Source: Lyophyllum atratum
Lineage: Eukaryota; Basidiomycota; Agaricomycetes; Agaricales; Lyophyllaceae
DNA length: 64,000 nt
NCBI GenBank assembly: GCA_014905825.1
Contig: JACGCN010000028.1
Coordinates: forward strand, 124,001-188,000
Direction: 5' to 3'
Below, one piece after another: positions 31,800 through 44,509 of this stretch. Position 1 is the stretch's first letter; each line of letters starts with the position of its first letter. A model generated the notes under the pieces. The model had not been told where the DNA came from. It worked only from the letters and a program-made list of their open reading frames with translations, and made no database searches. The position numbers and the translations under genes were made by a program.

Positions 31800-32311
31800 T
31801 GTGTTGGAAGCCAAGTTAAGGTGGATACGTGTGACTGAAGGCGACGACAATCAGATAATGATAAGATGACCACTGTTTGGCATCATACATCAACTTCGGT
31901 CGACAAATACTGTAGCCGCCCTTTTCCTTTCGGTAGTTATTTCTTGCCCCAACACCACTAAGACTTCTGCCCCCTTATGCTACTGAATCACGCAAAGGAG
32001 ATTATGGATCGCGGACTTTCAGCAGCAGCGTAATTCCTCGCCCCTGTCACCCGACACGCAGCTGCCATGCCGGCGTGGCCTTGACCGCCATGCTCAGTCC
32101 TCCAATTGTATTTACACCATCTAAATTTCTTACACTCTCAATGATGACGGTGTTTCAAATAGAACCCTTTACAGGTTGTCTTTACACTTGGCTCCGTCAC
32201 CTCTGATCGTCAAAGTCATGTTGTACAGCATCACCCCCGTCACCATAGTATCACAATACATAAATACTATCCACCCACGAGAACCGCTGAAGTGATTGGC
32301 GGACTTGCAGT
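31800..32311. repeat. Partial B-gene upstream block, fused to A-gene upstream sequence
   Basis: From 31800 to about 32260 the sequence resembles the regions upstream of B1 (18420-18900) and B3 (33460-33900). Beyond this it joins sequence typical of the B-gene 3' end. The junction marks an unequal-exchange breakpoint between array units. Confidence 0.6.
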
Positions 32312-33448
32312 CTACCGAGTGACGGCAATGCCCCTTTCGACTAACCGTGGCATCCGTTCGTCCAGGAATGTCCCGCTCCTCTGCCAGCCATGCAAGTCCA
32401 TCACGACTCTGCACAGCACACCTTCACGCCATTTGTCTAAAAGGACCGCCTCGATATCGAGCCATCCTTTCTTTCCGACGCTGATCGCAAGTTGCCACTC
32501 CATCTTGAGTTCTAGCACCAAGGTGTTTAGGGGAATAGTGGCTAGTGATCTAGCAATACGATGGGCTGGCTGAATGACTCGTATTTCGATTCGGAGAATG
32601 CGGAGGTGAGATAGGCGGCCGAAGCTTATGGGCTCTTTTGAGAGATCTACATCGTATACATCTCAACACGGAAGAAACGTCGGGAGAGCAGGAAACCGCT
32701 TACCTACGTCTACGATGATATCTACTTCTTCTAGGTAGTCTTCCGAAAGGTGAAGGATCATCTCATAGCTAAAGGCGCGCGGCTTCATGAGAGTGGCGAG
32801 AATAAGAAGGGGCGATGGAGATAGAGACGACGCGAGGTCGGGATCCCCCAGGTATTCCAGAAGGTGCTCCAGGGAAAATAATGCAGCCGACAAAGACCCG
32901 GGGTATCCATTCTGTCTCGGTGGATCGTAAAAGATGAGTCCATCGGAGGCATCGCCCACAGCGACCGAGTCGTGGAATACCCGGAGATATTGGAGAGGAA
33001 AGCTGACTGCACCTAGGGTGAGGCTCACACAGGGCGGGCTAAAAATATTGCTGAGAAGAGAATTCTGTAGATTTGAATGGATAAAGTTCCAGTACTGGGA
33101 CGCGACGAAGGTAGTGCCCGCGCTGCCCATGCTCAATCCTCGCAAGTGCGGTCTAGTGACATCGAGGATTCGACAAATGGCCTCTGCTGGTGTGATCAAC
33201 ATGTCGTCGACCTCCAAATGGATAAAGCGAACGTAAGATGCCAGAGTTGGGTTCTTTGATATCACATAGTGAAGACGTTGATTACGCGCCGTCTCTCGTA
33301 AAATAAGGAAGATGTGATGAAAAAGCAGCTGCTGGGAAGGTGCACGGAAAGACCAAGAGATGAGGCTGCATGATTGGAGGGTTCTAGGGTCCCCGCGTAG
33401 TCTTCTGATGATGTTTTCGGCGATTTCTTGAGGAACGACAGGTAGCAT
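32312..33448 (-). CDS. F-box protein B3
   Basis: Exon 1 is 32704-33448 and exon 2 is 32312-32634; 1068 nt encode 355 residues. The F-box reads MLPVVPQEIAENIIRRL, then SLISWSFRAPSQQLLFHH. The intron runs from GTAAGCG to an AAAAG acceptor. Compared with B2, about eleven residues are missing after QYLRVF, which removes one HIRHLKF-type repeat strand. The C-terminal half (EMEWQLAISVGKKGWLDIEAVLLDKW region) is strongly conserved with B2. It has no frameshift and is probably expressed. Confidence 0.82.
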
Positions 33449-33539
33449 CGTATCCAAAGCCAAGTTGAAGCGATACGTTGTTGGCAGGCGACGACAAACA
33501 CACTGAGATAATGATAAGATGATCAATCGTATTTGGCAT

Positions 33540-35300
33540 CAACCTCGGGCGACAAATTCAATAGTCGCGTACGTTCCCCTTTCGGTTCTTGTTCCGAGTC
33601 CTTGCCTCAACACCACTACGACTTTCAAGAAGTTCTGGCGTCTCATCCTATCGAATCACACAAAAAAGATTCAGAATCTCGGTTCTTCTTTTCTCGCCCC
33701 CTCATCCGACATATAGCCGCGGTCTCAACGCTAACTTGACAGTCGCGCCCGGTTCACCAACGATATTCAGCCCCCCAACATCCTCACACTCTTCAAAGTG
33801 AACTCTTCTTCTGAAATAGAACGGCCACTTTTAACATCTTGCCTTCACACTCAGCTCCTTTATCTGATGCTATGTCGTACAGCATCGTCCTCCGTCATCC
33901 TCAGCACTCACACGCCAGCGTGGCATGTAGTCGCGTAGCACCTTCTTTGCAGCGCGGCTCTCAAATCAGAGGATATGCCGGCGTCTCCACCACCAATGTT
34001 CCAGCCGCCTGTAGCCCAACGACGTCTCTGTCGACTGTAGGAGGCAGACCCCACATGTCATCTCCGCCTCAGCGACTCCGACTCAAGGTCCTGTCATACG
34101 AGCGACTCAGGAATCAACTGTCTTGTACGAAGAGACCCTCTGACGCTCACTGCGAACGTTTAGCAGCCGGAAAGACCTCAGTTACGAATGAGCGGTGGAA
34201 GAGCGGCTGCCTACGGCGTGGGGGAAGGGATTGCTAGGAACCGATCTCATGGGGGTGGGTGTCACTGAGAGGTGCAGGTTCTTCGCTCGTGGAGTCGGGT
34301 CACCCACGATCATCCATTGTCGCGCCTGGCAAGCGTTGCTCGGGTCTATCCATCGTCACCAGCCGTTCTTACTCCGCCCTCATACGGCGTACTTGCATAC
34401 TCCCCACTACAGCCACGTTATTTTCTCCAACCGACGCTACCCCAGCCCATGGCTTCCCAAAGCAACGTCTTCTGCACTTCCTTCCCTTATGAATCCAGCG
34501 CCTGAGAGGTATGTGCCCGACCTTCTTACCATGAGGTTCTCGTCTCACCGACACCTTTGTCCAAGACTTCTTCTCTTTCTGCTCTTCCACCGGCGAACCT
34601 CGTTCCGTGAACAGCGTCACGGTTTTTTGCCTCTTTTTCGATGTTGAAACCGGGCACGATCCCACCTTGGGCCATCCACCTGAACCTCAGCGCACAGGCA
34701 TTCGAGTCGCAGCGACCAAGGCCGAACTGTTCTTTTGGCCCGCCACGTATTTCGGTCGAATATCTTCTCAAAGAATCGCCATTCTTCCCTTTTCACAGCC
34801 CGTGTCGACGCCGGCTCGAACACACTCACCAGAGGATCGTCAAGGCCGACCTTCACTCACGGCTCGTCATACATCCGCCTCTGCTCATCGCAGAGACCCG
34901 TCTATGTTGTCTGTATCTCGGTTAGCTGAAACGGGCCTGCACTGGTGGAAAGCGATCGCTGCGGTGGGAAGACGGCTATCGGGGAGTGAAGAAAGGGCAG
35001 CGGCCGGTGTTCGGGTAGTACGCGGAGGAGAGGATGCAGAAAGATGAAGGTATGTGTCTCTCGTTTAATTTCTGCCGACGCGCCTCATTATATTCATTCA
35101 GCCTTGCTATGCCCTTCTCGTCCTCCAACCGCCGTACATTCACCCATCTTGTTCTGGGCGCAATGTCAGCCACGTCGCTTCACCGACGGCCCGGGACGAA
35201 AAAAGAATACTCTACAAGATCATGGGAATATCGGGGCGAAAAAAGCAGCTTTAGAGTGCTGCTGAGAGGATGGGCTGTATACATAGGGGAAGGGGTTGCT
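33540..35300. repeat. B-gene upstream block, copy 2
   Basis: It is colinear with 18530-20300 with moderate divergence and several indels. Open frames (for example 34195-34647 and 34607-35047) are not conserved in the other copy, so I do not call genes. Confidence 0.7.
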
Positions 35301-35365
35301 GGATAACCACAAGCAGTCTCGAAGTCGGAAAACCTACAGAATGATCCACTTCCGTTGTGAGAATT

Positions 35366-36584
35366 CTACTGATCTATCCAATGTGACATGGCTAGTTTCG
35401 GTGCCCTCGAATCGATAACTATGGCGCCTTTCTTCATCAGCTCAGGTGTGTAATCTTCAAAGAACGGTCTGCTCCGCTCGACTGGCCACTCATCCAACTG
35501 CAGAATTATATGACGTAGTGTCTGCGTTTGGTGATTCGATAGTAAAGCGTCGATTTCACGCCATTCCGTTCGACTTATAGCCAAAGCGACATTCAGGACC
35601 ATCCTCAGTGTGAGCTCTACGATCGACCCTGGCAGAGTGGCTAGTACGCGCATGATCCAGGTGCCTGGCATGGTCATGGCGCCTCGCCGGATATGAATGC
35701 GAAGAACACGGAGAGCCGTAAGCTGGCTAAAATCGAGATAAACGTTTGAGGTGTCTAAGTCGGGTACAAGGTGAGCAGGCACGAGGCGAGCCAGGATACG
35801 CAGACTTACCGAGGTCAATTCCCATTTCCACCTCTTGGAGGTGCGTCGTGGCGAGATCGAAAATCTTCTGAAGTCCGTCGCTCGCTTGAGTCATCGACTT
35901 TATCTTGCAGAGGCGGAGACGCGATAAGGATAGAGAGGATGGGTGAACAGGATCGTGGAGGGCGAACCGGACACACTGCGCTGCAATCCATGACCCAAGA
36001 GTCAGAGACTCGAGATGCCCCTGATGGTTTGGTTGACCGGAATCGTGCGAGAACTGATCATTCATGAGGAGAGAATGAGCGAATGGGACTTTGAGGTGCC
36101 GGAGGTACCGTAGTCGACGTAGTTGTCCCTCGGGAAAGAGTACGGTTCCTAGAATAAGCGTATGGAACGACGGCCTTTGGAGTAGGTCGAGGATGCATCG
36201 ACCCATCCTGGGATATAGATCGATCCAATCAATGAACCCGGCCCTTATCGCGCTACTTGCCCTGCTGATTTTCACTTCTTGCACGTTGCGAAGCATCGGT
36301 AGTATACCACACACCACTTCTTCTTTAGATTCAAGGGATATGTCGATATGAAGAGACGAGATAAACGACGCGATGATCGGGTTGCTTAACAGGACATGGA
36401 GGAGGCGAAGATTGTTTGCTGAGCGTTCCGGGCTCAGGTCCAGGACAATGTGACGAAAAAGGTATTTCCGGGAGGATGCAGAGAAAGACCCGCACACGGT
36501 GCTACAAGCGGTGAGCGTAGGGATGTCTTCATCGACGTATCCGATAATTTCATCGACAATTTCCTGAGGAATTGAAGAAGTCAT
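35366..36584 (-). CDS. F-box protein C1
   Basis: Exon 1 is 35810-36584 and exon 2 is 35366-35754; 1164 nt encode 387 residues. A second in-frame ATG lies 18 nt upstream. The F-box is MTSSIPQEIVDEIIGYV...CSTVCGSFSASSRKYLFRHIVL. The rest has the same layout as the A and B proteins: repeat strands (RYLRHLKVPF), a conserved HLESL segment, an intron at the same place, then DFSQLTALRVLRI and a REIDALL motif. It is divergent from C2 across 281 bp. It presumably acts as an SCF adaptor; substrates are unknown. Confidence 0.82.
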
Positions 36585-36865
36585 CTTCAAGAGGACGGGC
36601 ACGAGGGATCTGATTTAGCCGCTGTTTGCCTCGTGTATTACTTCTGGGCAAGTTGATGCTGGGTATGACTTACCGTGTCAGTCAAGCCGACGACAGCTTC
36701 TCTGGCACTTATGGAAGTCACTGCAAACGAGATGATAAGCAAAAGAAAGGATCAGAACGGTCAAGGTAGGTCCGGGTAGTGGGGGCCGTTATTGACGGAA
36801 CAACGTTCAGCCAAACAATTATGATTCGGAAAAATCCCTTCCTTGAAACTTGGTAAGTACCAATC

Positions 36866-38060
36866 ATGACTGCTGCGGTGCCTCACGAAATCGTGGATGA
36901 GATCCTCTCCTATCTGTCTGAAGATGTAACCACCCTCACGATCTGCAGCACCGTGTCTTCTGCCTTCCGTGAACCCTCCCAGCGACGACTCTTCCATTCG
37001 CTCGATCTCAACCTCGGGCATCCTGCAAGCTTCAAACACCTCCATCTTGCACTTTCAAGCAACCCAGACATCGTCTCCTACATCCGTTCTGTCAAAATCG
37101 GGCTTTGCGAGGACTTCGACGTAGACGCCGTGTGCGTTGTCCTGCGTATACTCGAACACCATGTGGGAGTACTCCAGTTCGACAACATTTCATCTTTTTC
37201 TCTGCTCGGCACTTGGGATAACATGCCCGAGCCCATCAAGCTCTGTCTACTCAACCTGATATATGGACCGTCCTGTATAAGCCTAACCCTGGGAGACATA
37301 TTTTTACCAGCGGGGTATCTCCGCGGGGCCTCACACCTCCGTCAGCTGAATTTACTTCACGCGGATTCCACCGTCTCGGGTGACCCGACCCACCCACCAA
37401 CAGTTCACGAGCCATCGGACCGCAGGGGATATCTCGAAGTCCTGGTTCTAGGGACTTATGTGTCCACTCAACGCCTCCTGCAAGCCCTTCTGGATCCCCT
37501 CCACCCATCGTCACTTTCGCTATCTCAACTACGCAGACTCTACGCATCTCATCAAGTGAGCGCCGAATTCCAAACCCTTCTCGACATCTCGGCGGGTTAC
37601 CTCGAAGAAGTACATGTCGGTGTCAGCCTCTGTGAGTTCCTCTCTACCCATTCCAGCACTCAGCTCCTCACGCATTCTCCTCCTCCTTCTATCGCGCTGC
37701 GTAGACTTCTCTGGGGAGCACCTCGACTTCAGCCAGTTAACCCGCCTGCGCAGTCTTCACATCGCCGTCTGGAGCGGCGTCCAGGCTGAGCCTGGTGTCT
37801 GGCTCCCTCGCGTTCTTGCGTCTATGCCCCAAATTACAGATCTACAGGTTACCATGTCTCTGTCTCTAGGATATCGGATACAAGCTGCTGAATGGAAAGA
37901 GTGTGACGCGCTCTTGACTCAAGAGCGACATTTGGGAACGCTGCGCCGCGTCTCCTTTCATTTAGAGAAGCAGTCCGCGGAGATGATTACGTGGTTCTTG
38001 AAGGAACGGACACCGAAGCTAGCAGAGAAGGGGATTCTCGTGGTCTCCTCAAGAGCGTAG
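36866..38060 (+). CDS. F-box protein C2
   Basis: Exon 1 is 36866-37631 and exon 2 is 37705-38060; 1122 nt encode 373 residues. The intron is GTGAGT...CGTAG. The F-box is MTAAVPHEIVDEILSYL...CSTVSSAFREPSQRRLFHSLDL. Body and C-terminus (DFSQLTRLRSLHI, EWKECDALL) parallel C1, so the two form an inverted, head-to-head paralogous pair with a shared promoter of under 300 bp. It is the only plus-strand F-box gene in the array. Confidence 0.82.
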
Positions 38061-38727
38061 ATAAGCACGATGGCACCGAGTCGGACTGCCGCGTATAACC
38101 ATTACCGTACGTATCTTAGCTTTCTTTGCTGCACGAATCATTGTCTTCCAATAGGATCAGATATATTTGGGGTGAAGAATATGGCCCTTCAAATTCAGAT
38201 GAGTCGCGAGCGACATGCTGAAAGCTTAACTAGAGTTCCTCATTTTTGGCGGGTCATTGCGGTGGATGACCTCAAGCGATCTATTGCTCACTCAATGCCT
38301 AAGCCGAGCTCGAAAGGTATCCTTTTCATACGGACAAGTTCAAATTCTACCATATGATGTTCAACCTCATGCTCTTTTCAAGATAGCACGACGCTCTATA
38401 CTGTAAAATCCTATCAAACTTCAACGTTTCAACGTTTTAACAATGATACATTCTTGACAAGGAGGCGGTGGTACCTCGACTTAGTCCTTGGACTGTTCCC
38501 GGACAGGGCAGAGAGCGACACGTCTCGGTATCTCCAAAGTGGAACATTCCAAGGCTTAAAGACGTACCCACCCCAGCAGGTGCATAGATGGTGACCTTGA
38601 GGTGACCGTGTCGTGTGCTCGGCAAGTACGTCATCAATGATCCCAAAGGGGCGATGACGTCAGGACTCAGAGATACCATACCGAACCCTCACTAGGTCCG
38701 ACCCAAGCCAACGACACAACATCGAAC
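38061..38727. other. Intergenic, no gene seen
   Basis: No recognisable coding sequence or RNA is visible. It lies between the C2 stop and the start of the GFA-fold gene on the same strand, so it should hold the promoter of the latter. Confidence 0.5.
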
Positions 38728-39365
38728 ATGAGTAACACAGCAGAGAATCACCTCCAACGACCGCCATACTCCGGCGAAGGTGCAGGATCACCCAAATACG
38801 GCGGCACCTGCTTCTGCAAAACGGTCCATTTCACGGTATCTCGCGATGCTCCCTTGGACTCCAAGTTCTGTCACTGCAAGACATGCCAGAAGCTGCACGG
38901 AGCACCGTTTCAATGGGTGAGTCGCCGTCCGATTCGACCTCGAGGATCGTCGATTCCACTACCCATTCAACAGGCTGCTATATTCGAGAAGACGGACGTG
39001 TGTTTCACCCGGGGGACGACGGAGTTAGTGTTCTGGAACGCGGAGGAGGAGTCGGGAGAGTACAGTCTCCCATGCAAGGTATCATGCGGACGGTGCCGCA
39101 CACCGATCATGGATGAAGGAAGGCGGATGTTGATGCTCTTTCCGAGCTTGATAAATTTCCGCACCTCAGAGGATCGAAAGAAATTCTATCCTAGGTACGT
39201 CAAATACTATTGGCTGTCGTGATGAGAGCGGCCTGACGCGGACTGTATGGTCGTTCCAGCTGTCACATCTTCTACGGGCAGCGTGTGATGGATGTGAAGG
39301 ACGGAAAGCCGAAATTTGGAGGACACAAGGAAGAAGGAGAGACCATTCCAGAGACATCGGAGTAG
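38728..39365 (+). CDS. GFA-domain (CENP-V/GFA fold) zinc protein
   Basis: There are three exons: 38728-38916, 38974-39194 and 39260-39365, totalling 516 nt, 171 residues. The zinc-binding pattern of the family is present: GGTCFCKTVHF (CxC) and SKFCHCKTCQKLHGAPF (CxCxxC), with CGRCRTP later supplying further cysteines. The family was named after glutathione-dependent formaldehyde-activating enzyme; most fungal members have unknown substrates. Borders are GTGAGT/CAACAG and GTACGT/TTCCAG. The short length matches other members. Confidence 0.85.
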
Positions 39366-40884
39366 GCACCTGTTGGAATGCTTCGCATCTTAGAAACAAC
39401 TGACGCGTCGGTCGATTTCATTTCGGATCTAAGTTGGGGGCAAAACGTGGAAGTCCCTACATCAAGCTTGTTAGTTGTAGTCTAATGTTGCGACGGTTCC
39501 ATCAAGAACTGGAATTCAGTGTTTGGTGTAGTCATGTCCCGCTCGTTCCTGACGACAGGAATGCATGAGTTCGCGTTTGAGGCCACCAAAATGGCATAAA
39601 TACGCACTCACGAAGTCGAACGTTACTCTTGCGCCTGTACTTGCTGTCATAATGGCGATGCCAGAAGACCACCAGCTCGAGTCGTATCTTTGGCTTGTCC
39701 TACTCGACTGGCAGGACCACGGAAGTGTCATCAGATTTAAATAGCTCATGAGGCGACCCAACCGTAATGGAGAGAGAAAGGGTTCTCGGGAACTGACCAC
39801 CTTGGTCGTGAAAAAACTTCCTAGTGTTGGCCAAAACGTGTGGCACTAGGGTTGCGTATCATCCCAAAGGCCGAGAATGAGGTCCCGACTCTCTAAGAGA
39901 GTCGCATAAGCTATTTCAGTGAGAAACCCTAATATTCATGTAACAAATAGCGGCTTACCGCAGGAAGAATATCGAAAGCTTCCGCTATCAAGGGCCTTGT
40001 CGATTGTGTGCTTATACTGCGAACTAGCGGTTCACAAAACAATACGGCTTGCGAAATTATGCGTCATAGCGTCGAGATGAAACTGAGGGCGGAGGTTGTA
40101 CGCTGCTACGCAAAGATGGCCAGACGTTGATAAGCTCCTTGGAAGCATCTCTACAAGAAACGAGATATCTGATATGGGAAGCAATACGCCGTTGATCACA
40201 AAACGATAGCCCTTGGGTGATTCAAAGATGGCCAGTACAGGGACAAAAGCCATGATGAGCAAGAGATCGAGTCGCTAGTCGGTCGCTAGTAAATTTCCGA
40301 GGCGGTTGTTTGGTTTTGGGTATTCCGACAAACAGTCTGGTCCCCTTTCCGGAATGCGGTAACTTTTCATTTTTGTCCACACAACATGCGCAACAGCCTA
40401 CAAGGTGATAGCGCTTCGAGCGTCCCGTGCCTCCGCTTTTCTCTTGACCCGAGTTGTTGCGCACTCGTATGAGTGCATATGATGTTCATATCATGGACTG
40501 AACAACAACCCTACGCCCGCCGTGAAACAGCCCTCTACATCTTCGGGCAGCCTATCCAGCCACGAGCATCTCGTCAAAGATACGGGGCGTCCAGCAGTAT
40601 GACGGTCCAGACCTACTCTAGATCTCCAACTATGGAGCCGGTGAACGCAGGCATGAACACTATACCCATGGAAGTTCTTGCTCGAAGCCTCGTGACGCAC
40701 CACTGTGTGAGTTTTCGAAATTTCATCGTCGCATGTCTGTAAGTAGACTCAACGGAACCAGGATGAGTTACCTTTCCAGGCTTTTCGTCCCTACGGCATG
40801 CAAAATAATCCTCACGGGCGGCAACATTCTGCCGTCTTGCTCCAGGGTATATGAATATAAGCCGCGCGTTTTGATATCAATGTC
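39366..40884. other. Long intergenic stretch, no gene supported
   Basis: About 1.5 kb holds several short open frames, for example minus 40032-40262 and plus 40473-40742. None shows a recognisable motif or convincing splice partners. The right end must contain the promoter of the tannase-family gene; a TATA-like ATGAATATAAG lies near 40852. Confidence 0.45.
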
Positions 40885-42618
40885 ATGCAGATCGCGATGG
40901 TTCATTGGCGCCACCACACCCTACATCTACTTTTCTTTCTCCTTGGGCATGCTTCAGCTCAGGACGACCACGCATCCGCCTGTGCCGCGCTAAAGAACCA
41001 CCTCCGACTCGACAATACGACTATTCTATCCTCCACTCATATCTCTGGTCCGGCGAACATCTCCACCCCAGGATCGTGTCAATCCCAGGCGCTGCTTTCC
41101 TCCGCAATTTGCCGCGTTCAATTTGTTGTCAACACGACCTCGACATCTGCTGTACACGCCGAGGCCTGGCTCCCCGATACATGGTTTGGCCGATTCCTCG
41201 GGTTAGGAAATGGTGGTCTGGGTGGTTGTACGTCACCTCTTTTGACATAAGTCCAACCCGCATATTGAACGAGTACCAGGTATCGATTACAGCAACCTTG
41301 ACTATGGGACCTCGCTCCACTTCGCCGCCGTCGCTTCCGATAATGGACACTACGGAAACAACGGCATAGTGTTTCTCAACCATCCCGAAGTGATCAACGA
41401 CTTCGCTTTCCGTGCCATCCACGTCGAAGCCGTCATCGGGAAACAAATCGTGCAGGCCTATTATGGACGTCCCCACCACAAGTCATACTACCTTGGCTGC
41501 TCTACCGGCGGGAGACAGGGAACACAGGCCGCTCTGAAGTTCCCGGGCGATTTCGATGGCATCGTGGCGGGCGCCCCGGCGACGGACTGGAACCATCTCC
41601 AGGGGTGGAGCGTGATAATGGAGCGATTCGTAGGCGTTCCGAACCCGAGTGGGAGCCGCAGCTTCATTCCTCCGGCACTGTGGGACGTGGTAGCAGCGGA
41701 GGTTCTGAGGCAGTGCGACGAGGTCGATGGTGTCAAGGATGGGATCATCACTGAGCCGGATGCGTGTCAGTTCCGCCCTGAAGCTATTCAGTGTACAGCT
41801 GGACAGACAACAGGATGTGCTACGATTGAGCAGGTGGATGCGCTGAAGAAGATTTACCAGCCACTATTTGGGCAGGCTGGGCAACTCCTGTATCCTCGCT
41901 ATGATCCTGGGACAGAGGCAGATGGAAATGCGCAGGCGATATTTGGTGGCTCGGTCCTCTCTTTCCCCAACGTGAGTCCGAAACTCTCTCTACATCTATC
42001 TTCCGCTGTGACCGCAACTGAAGGTTGGGACAGGGTTGGTTCAAATTTGCCGTCTTCAACGATTCGAACTACGACTTCAGTACCTTCAATCTGAGTTCCA
42101 TAGCACTGGCGGATAGCATCAATGCCGGTGGCATCTCCACTTTCGATGGAGACTTCTCCGCATTTGAGAAGCGTGGGGGCAAGTTTCTCACGTATCATGG
42201 GCGGCGCGATCAGGTCAGTCAACAGCGAAAGCGACCTTTTCCATACAGCCGCTTACGCGTCTCTCCCATCTTAATCCAGCTCATCGCCTCCGGGAACTCA
42301 AAGAGGGTCTATAACCTCATATCCGAAACGTTATCCATGCCCTCCCTCGATAGCTTCTACCGCCTCTTCCTCGTTCCAGGCATGAACCATTGCTCTGGCG
42401 GTCCCGGTGCGACTGCGTTCGGGCAGGGTGGTATGGCCTCGAACGCCGTCAATGCGTCGGCTAATAATGTGCTGCTTGCCATGGTCGACTGGGTAGAGAA
42501 GGGTGTGGCTCCGGAGACAATTGTAGGGACGGCCAGTGTTGATGGGAAACAGAGGGTGCACTGTCGATACCCACAGAGGAGTGTATGGAATGGGACTGTA
42601 TTCGGCTGCGTGGTGTAA
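40885..42618 (+). CDS. Tannase/feruloyl esterase family secreted esterase
   Basis: Four exons, 40885-41227, 41280-41971, 42034-42213 and 42280-42618, give 1554 nt, 517 residues. A hydrophobic signal peptide (about residues 1-25, LLFFLLGHASA) suggests secretion. The nucleophile elbow is GCSTGG with serine about residue 189. Candidate catalytic aspartate and histidine are in YHGRRDQLI and VPGMNHCSGG. The family (Pfam tannase) cleaves gallate or feruloyl esters in plant phenolics and hemicellulose. Multiple N-x-S/T sites fit an extracellular protein. An alternative start lies 12 nt inside and does not change the signal peptide. Confidence 0.88.
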
Positions 42619-42831
42619 TTTATGACCGTTGAGGCGTAATGAAACTTTGGGCGCCCATCCGAAATTTATGGACTCGGTGTTGCTTGGGTATGTATACGCG
42701 ATTTTTACATTGATTGGGAATCGTCATGTAGTGGTATCCTACTCTGCTTCATCTTCTTTACGCACTTCAACGCCCAGTCTCTCCTAGACGGACACCATCA
42801 GTGGTGAATTCCTCTATCCTGTATTCACGAT

Positions 42832-44509
42832 TCAAGCCAGCTTCATTCCCAGCAAGTCCATGACTACCTCCCATCCTTCACATTCCTCCTTATCAAGATC
42901 GACATCAATGGATGCTAAATTGGGAAACATAAGCATGAGGCATGGAAAGACCAGCAGCGGGGACGTGATTGGGGACTGCACAAGCCCTAAGTCTGTTATG
43001 GCCTCGTTACGAATTCCATGTGGTAGGATTTGATGATTGAACGGCATAGCCAGAATGGAAAGCGATAGGTCTTTGAGTCGTGGACAATATCTGACTAAGG
43101 GAATCAATCCCGCCAATGTCACCCTGGGAGGCTTGTCATCCGCCTCATGGTTGACCTCGAGATCTTCGAGATGAGGCCATGCCATGGCCGCAGCTGCATA
43201 CCAATCGTCATCAAACGCAGAAGCGCAGCCTAAGTAAATGGTCAGAGACTGGAGCGCCCTGAGCGAAAAAAGGGATGCGAAGGCGTTGCATATAGCATCT
43301 GGGTCGCCTTCTTCTACGTTTGGCAGCCCCATAATGTGAAGCATGGTCAAGGAGGAAACACAGCAATGGTGAAGGAAAGATCCGGTGAATTTCGCCAAGA
43401 AGTGCACCGCTTCGACGGGTGACTCGCCATGAAAGTTTGCCGGAAAATCGATAGTCATCCGTTCCACAGGACACTGGAGTGATGCTATCACGTTCGCTGC
43501 TACCTCCAGGGATAGTACCTCAAAGTCGAATGTGCGGAGCTCCGGGAACCGCCCGCCTTTCGTCGTCCACAGCTCTTGGTGCGCGGGGACAATTCCTTTG
43601 TATGGAATAAGGGGAAGTGTACATCGACGGAGCCCCGACAGGCCTCCAATGTGATCGATAATACCAGGTGTAGTCGTGAATGAGCCCGTATCAATGTTGA
43701 CTACGAGATCTTGCAGATCATGAAGGGAACAAATAAGATTTTCGAGTGCGGAGGTGAATTCAGGCGTAGTATTCCGATAATCGCTCGTCCCAATACTGAA
43801 GAAGCGTATGTTTGGGCACGAATGCCCAATGCTTAGAAGCAGCCTAGGCAATGACCCCGATGGCCCTCCGGAGACAAAAATACGCATTGACGTGATAGTG
43901 GAACCAAGGAGAGCAAGAATGAATGGATGGGATTTCAGCATTTGACGTTCCCTGAGCCGCGGGCGGAGGACACGAAGGTTTGGCAGTAATCGATGGCCTT
44001 CCTGATAGGAACCAAGAGCGGTGAGGACCTTTTTGGACACTTGTATCGATTCGTCGGGCAGGTCAGAGTCGTATGTAAATAGGCGTATTTTGAGAGCATA
44101 GAAGCGAAACCTCATCCAGTCGCGGTCGTCCAGCGCTCTGGTAAATATCTGGAGCAGGTGATTCAAAATCAGGTAATCCGGAAAAGAGATTTATATTGCT
44201 CACGAGGACCCTACAGGGTGATGTTCTTCCATGCGCACAGCGCTCCTCCATTACCACCGACCGTAAATCATCCGGCATCGTTTGTATCAGGGGAACGATC
44301 GATTTTTGCTCTTGCCACAATACGTTGAGCGCGATTTCTATTATTCGAGACATTCAGTTCATATACATGGGTAGGGTAAAAGAATTATTCAAATAACCTG
44401 TGAACGTTGTGCATGTCTGGGCAACATTCGCCAAAGTTCCGGGGTGGCGTTCTTGAAGATGTTCAAAAATGAGAGACAGGAGTTCGGCTACAGCAAGACA
44501 GCGGTGCAT
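42832..44509 (-). CDS. F-box/LRR-like protein D
   Basis: Three exons, 44398-44509, 44204-44337 and 42832-44148, total 1563 nt, 520 residues. The start MHRCLAVAELLSLIFEHL with TLANVAQTCTTF and ALNVLWQEQ is the agaricomycete F-box type ('MHRCL...I...VLW'). A long C-terminal region of leucine-rich segments follows (LPNLRVLRPRLRE, HDLQDLVVN, WPHLEDLEVN, CPRLKDLSLS). It is only distantly related to the A, B and C families. It presumably is an SCF ligase adaptor. Confidence 0.8.

Noticed and set aside
40473..40742. 90-codon plus-strand frame upstream of the tannase-family gene
   Set aside because: It has no recognisable motif and no conserved continuation; kept as intergenic.
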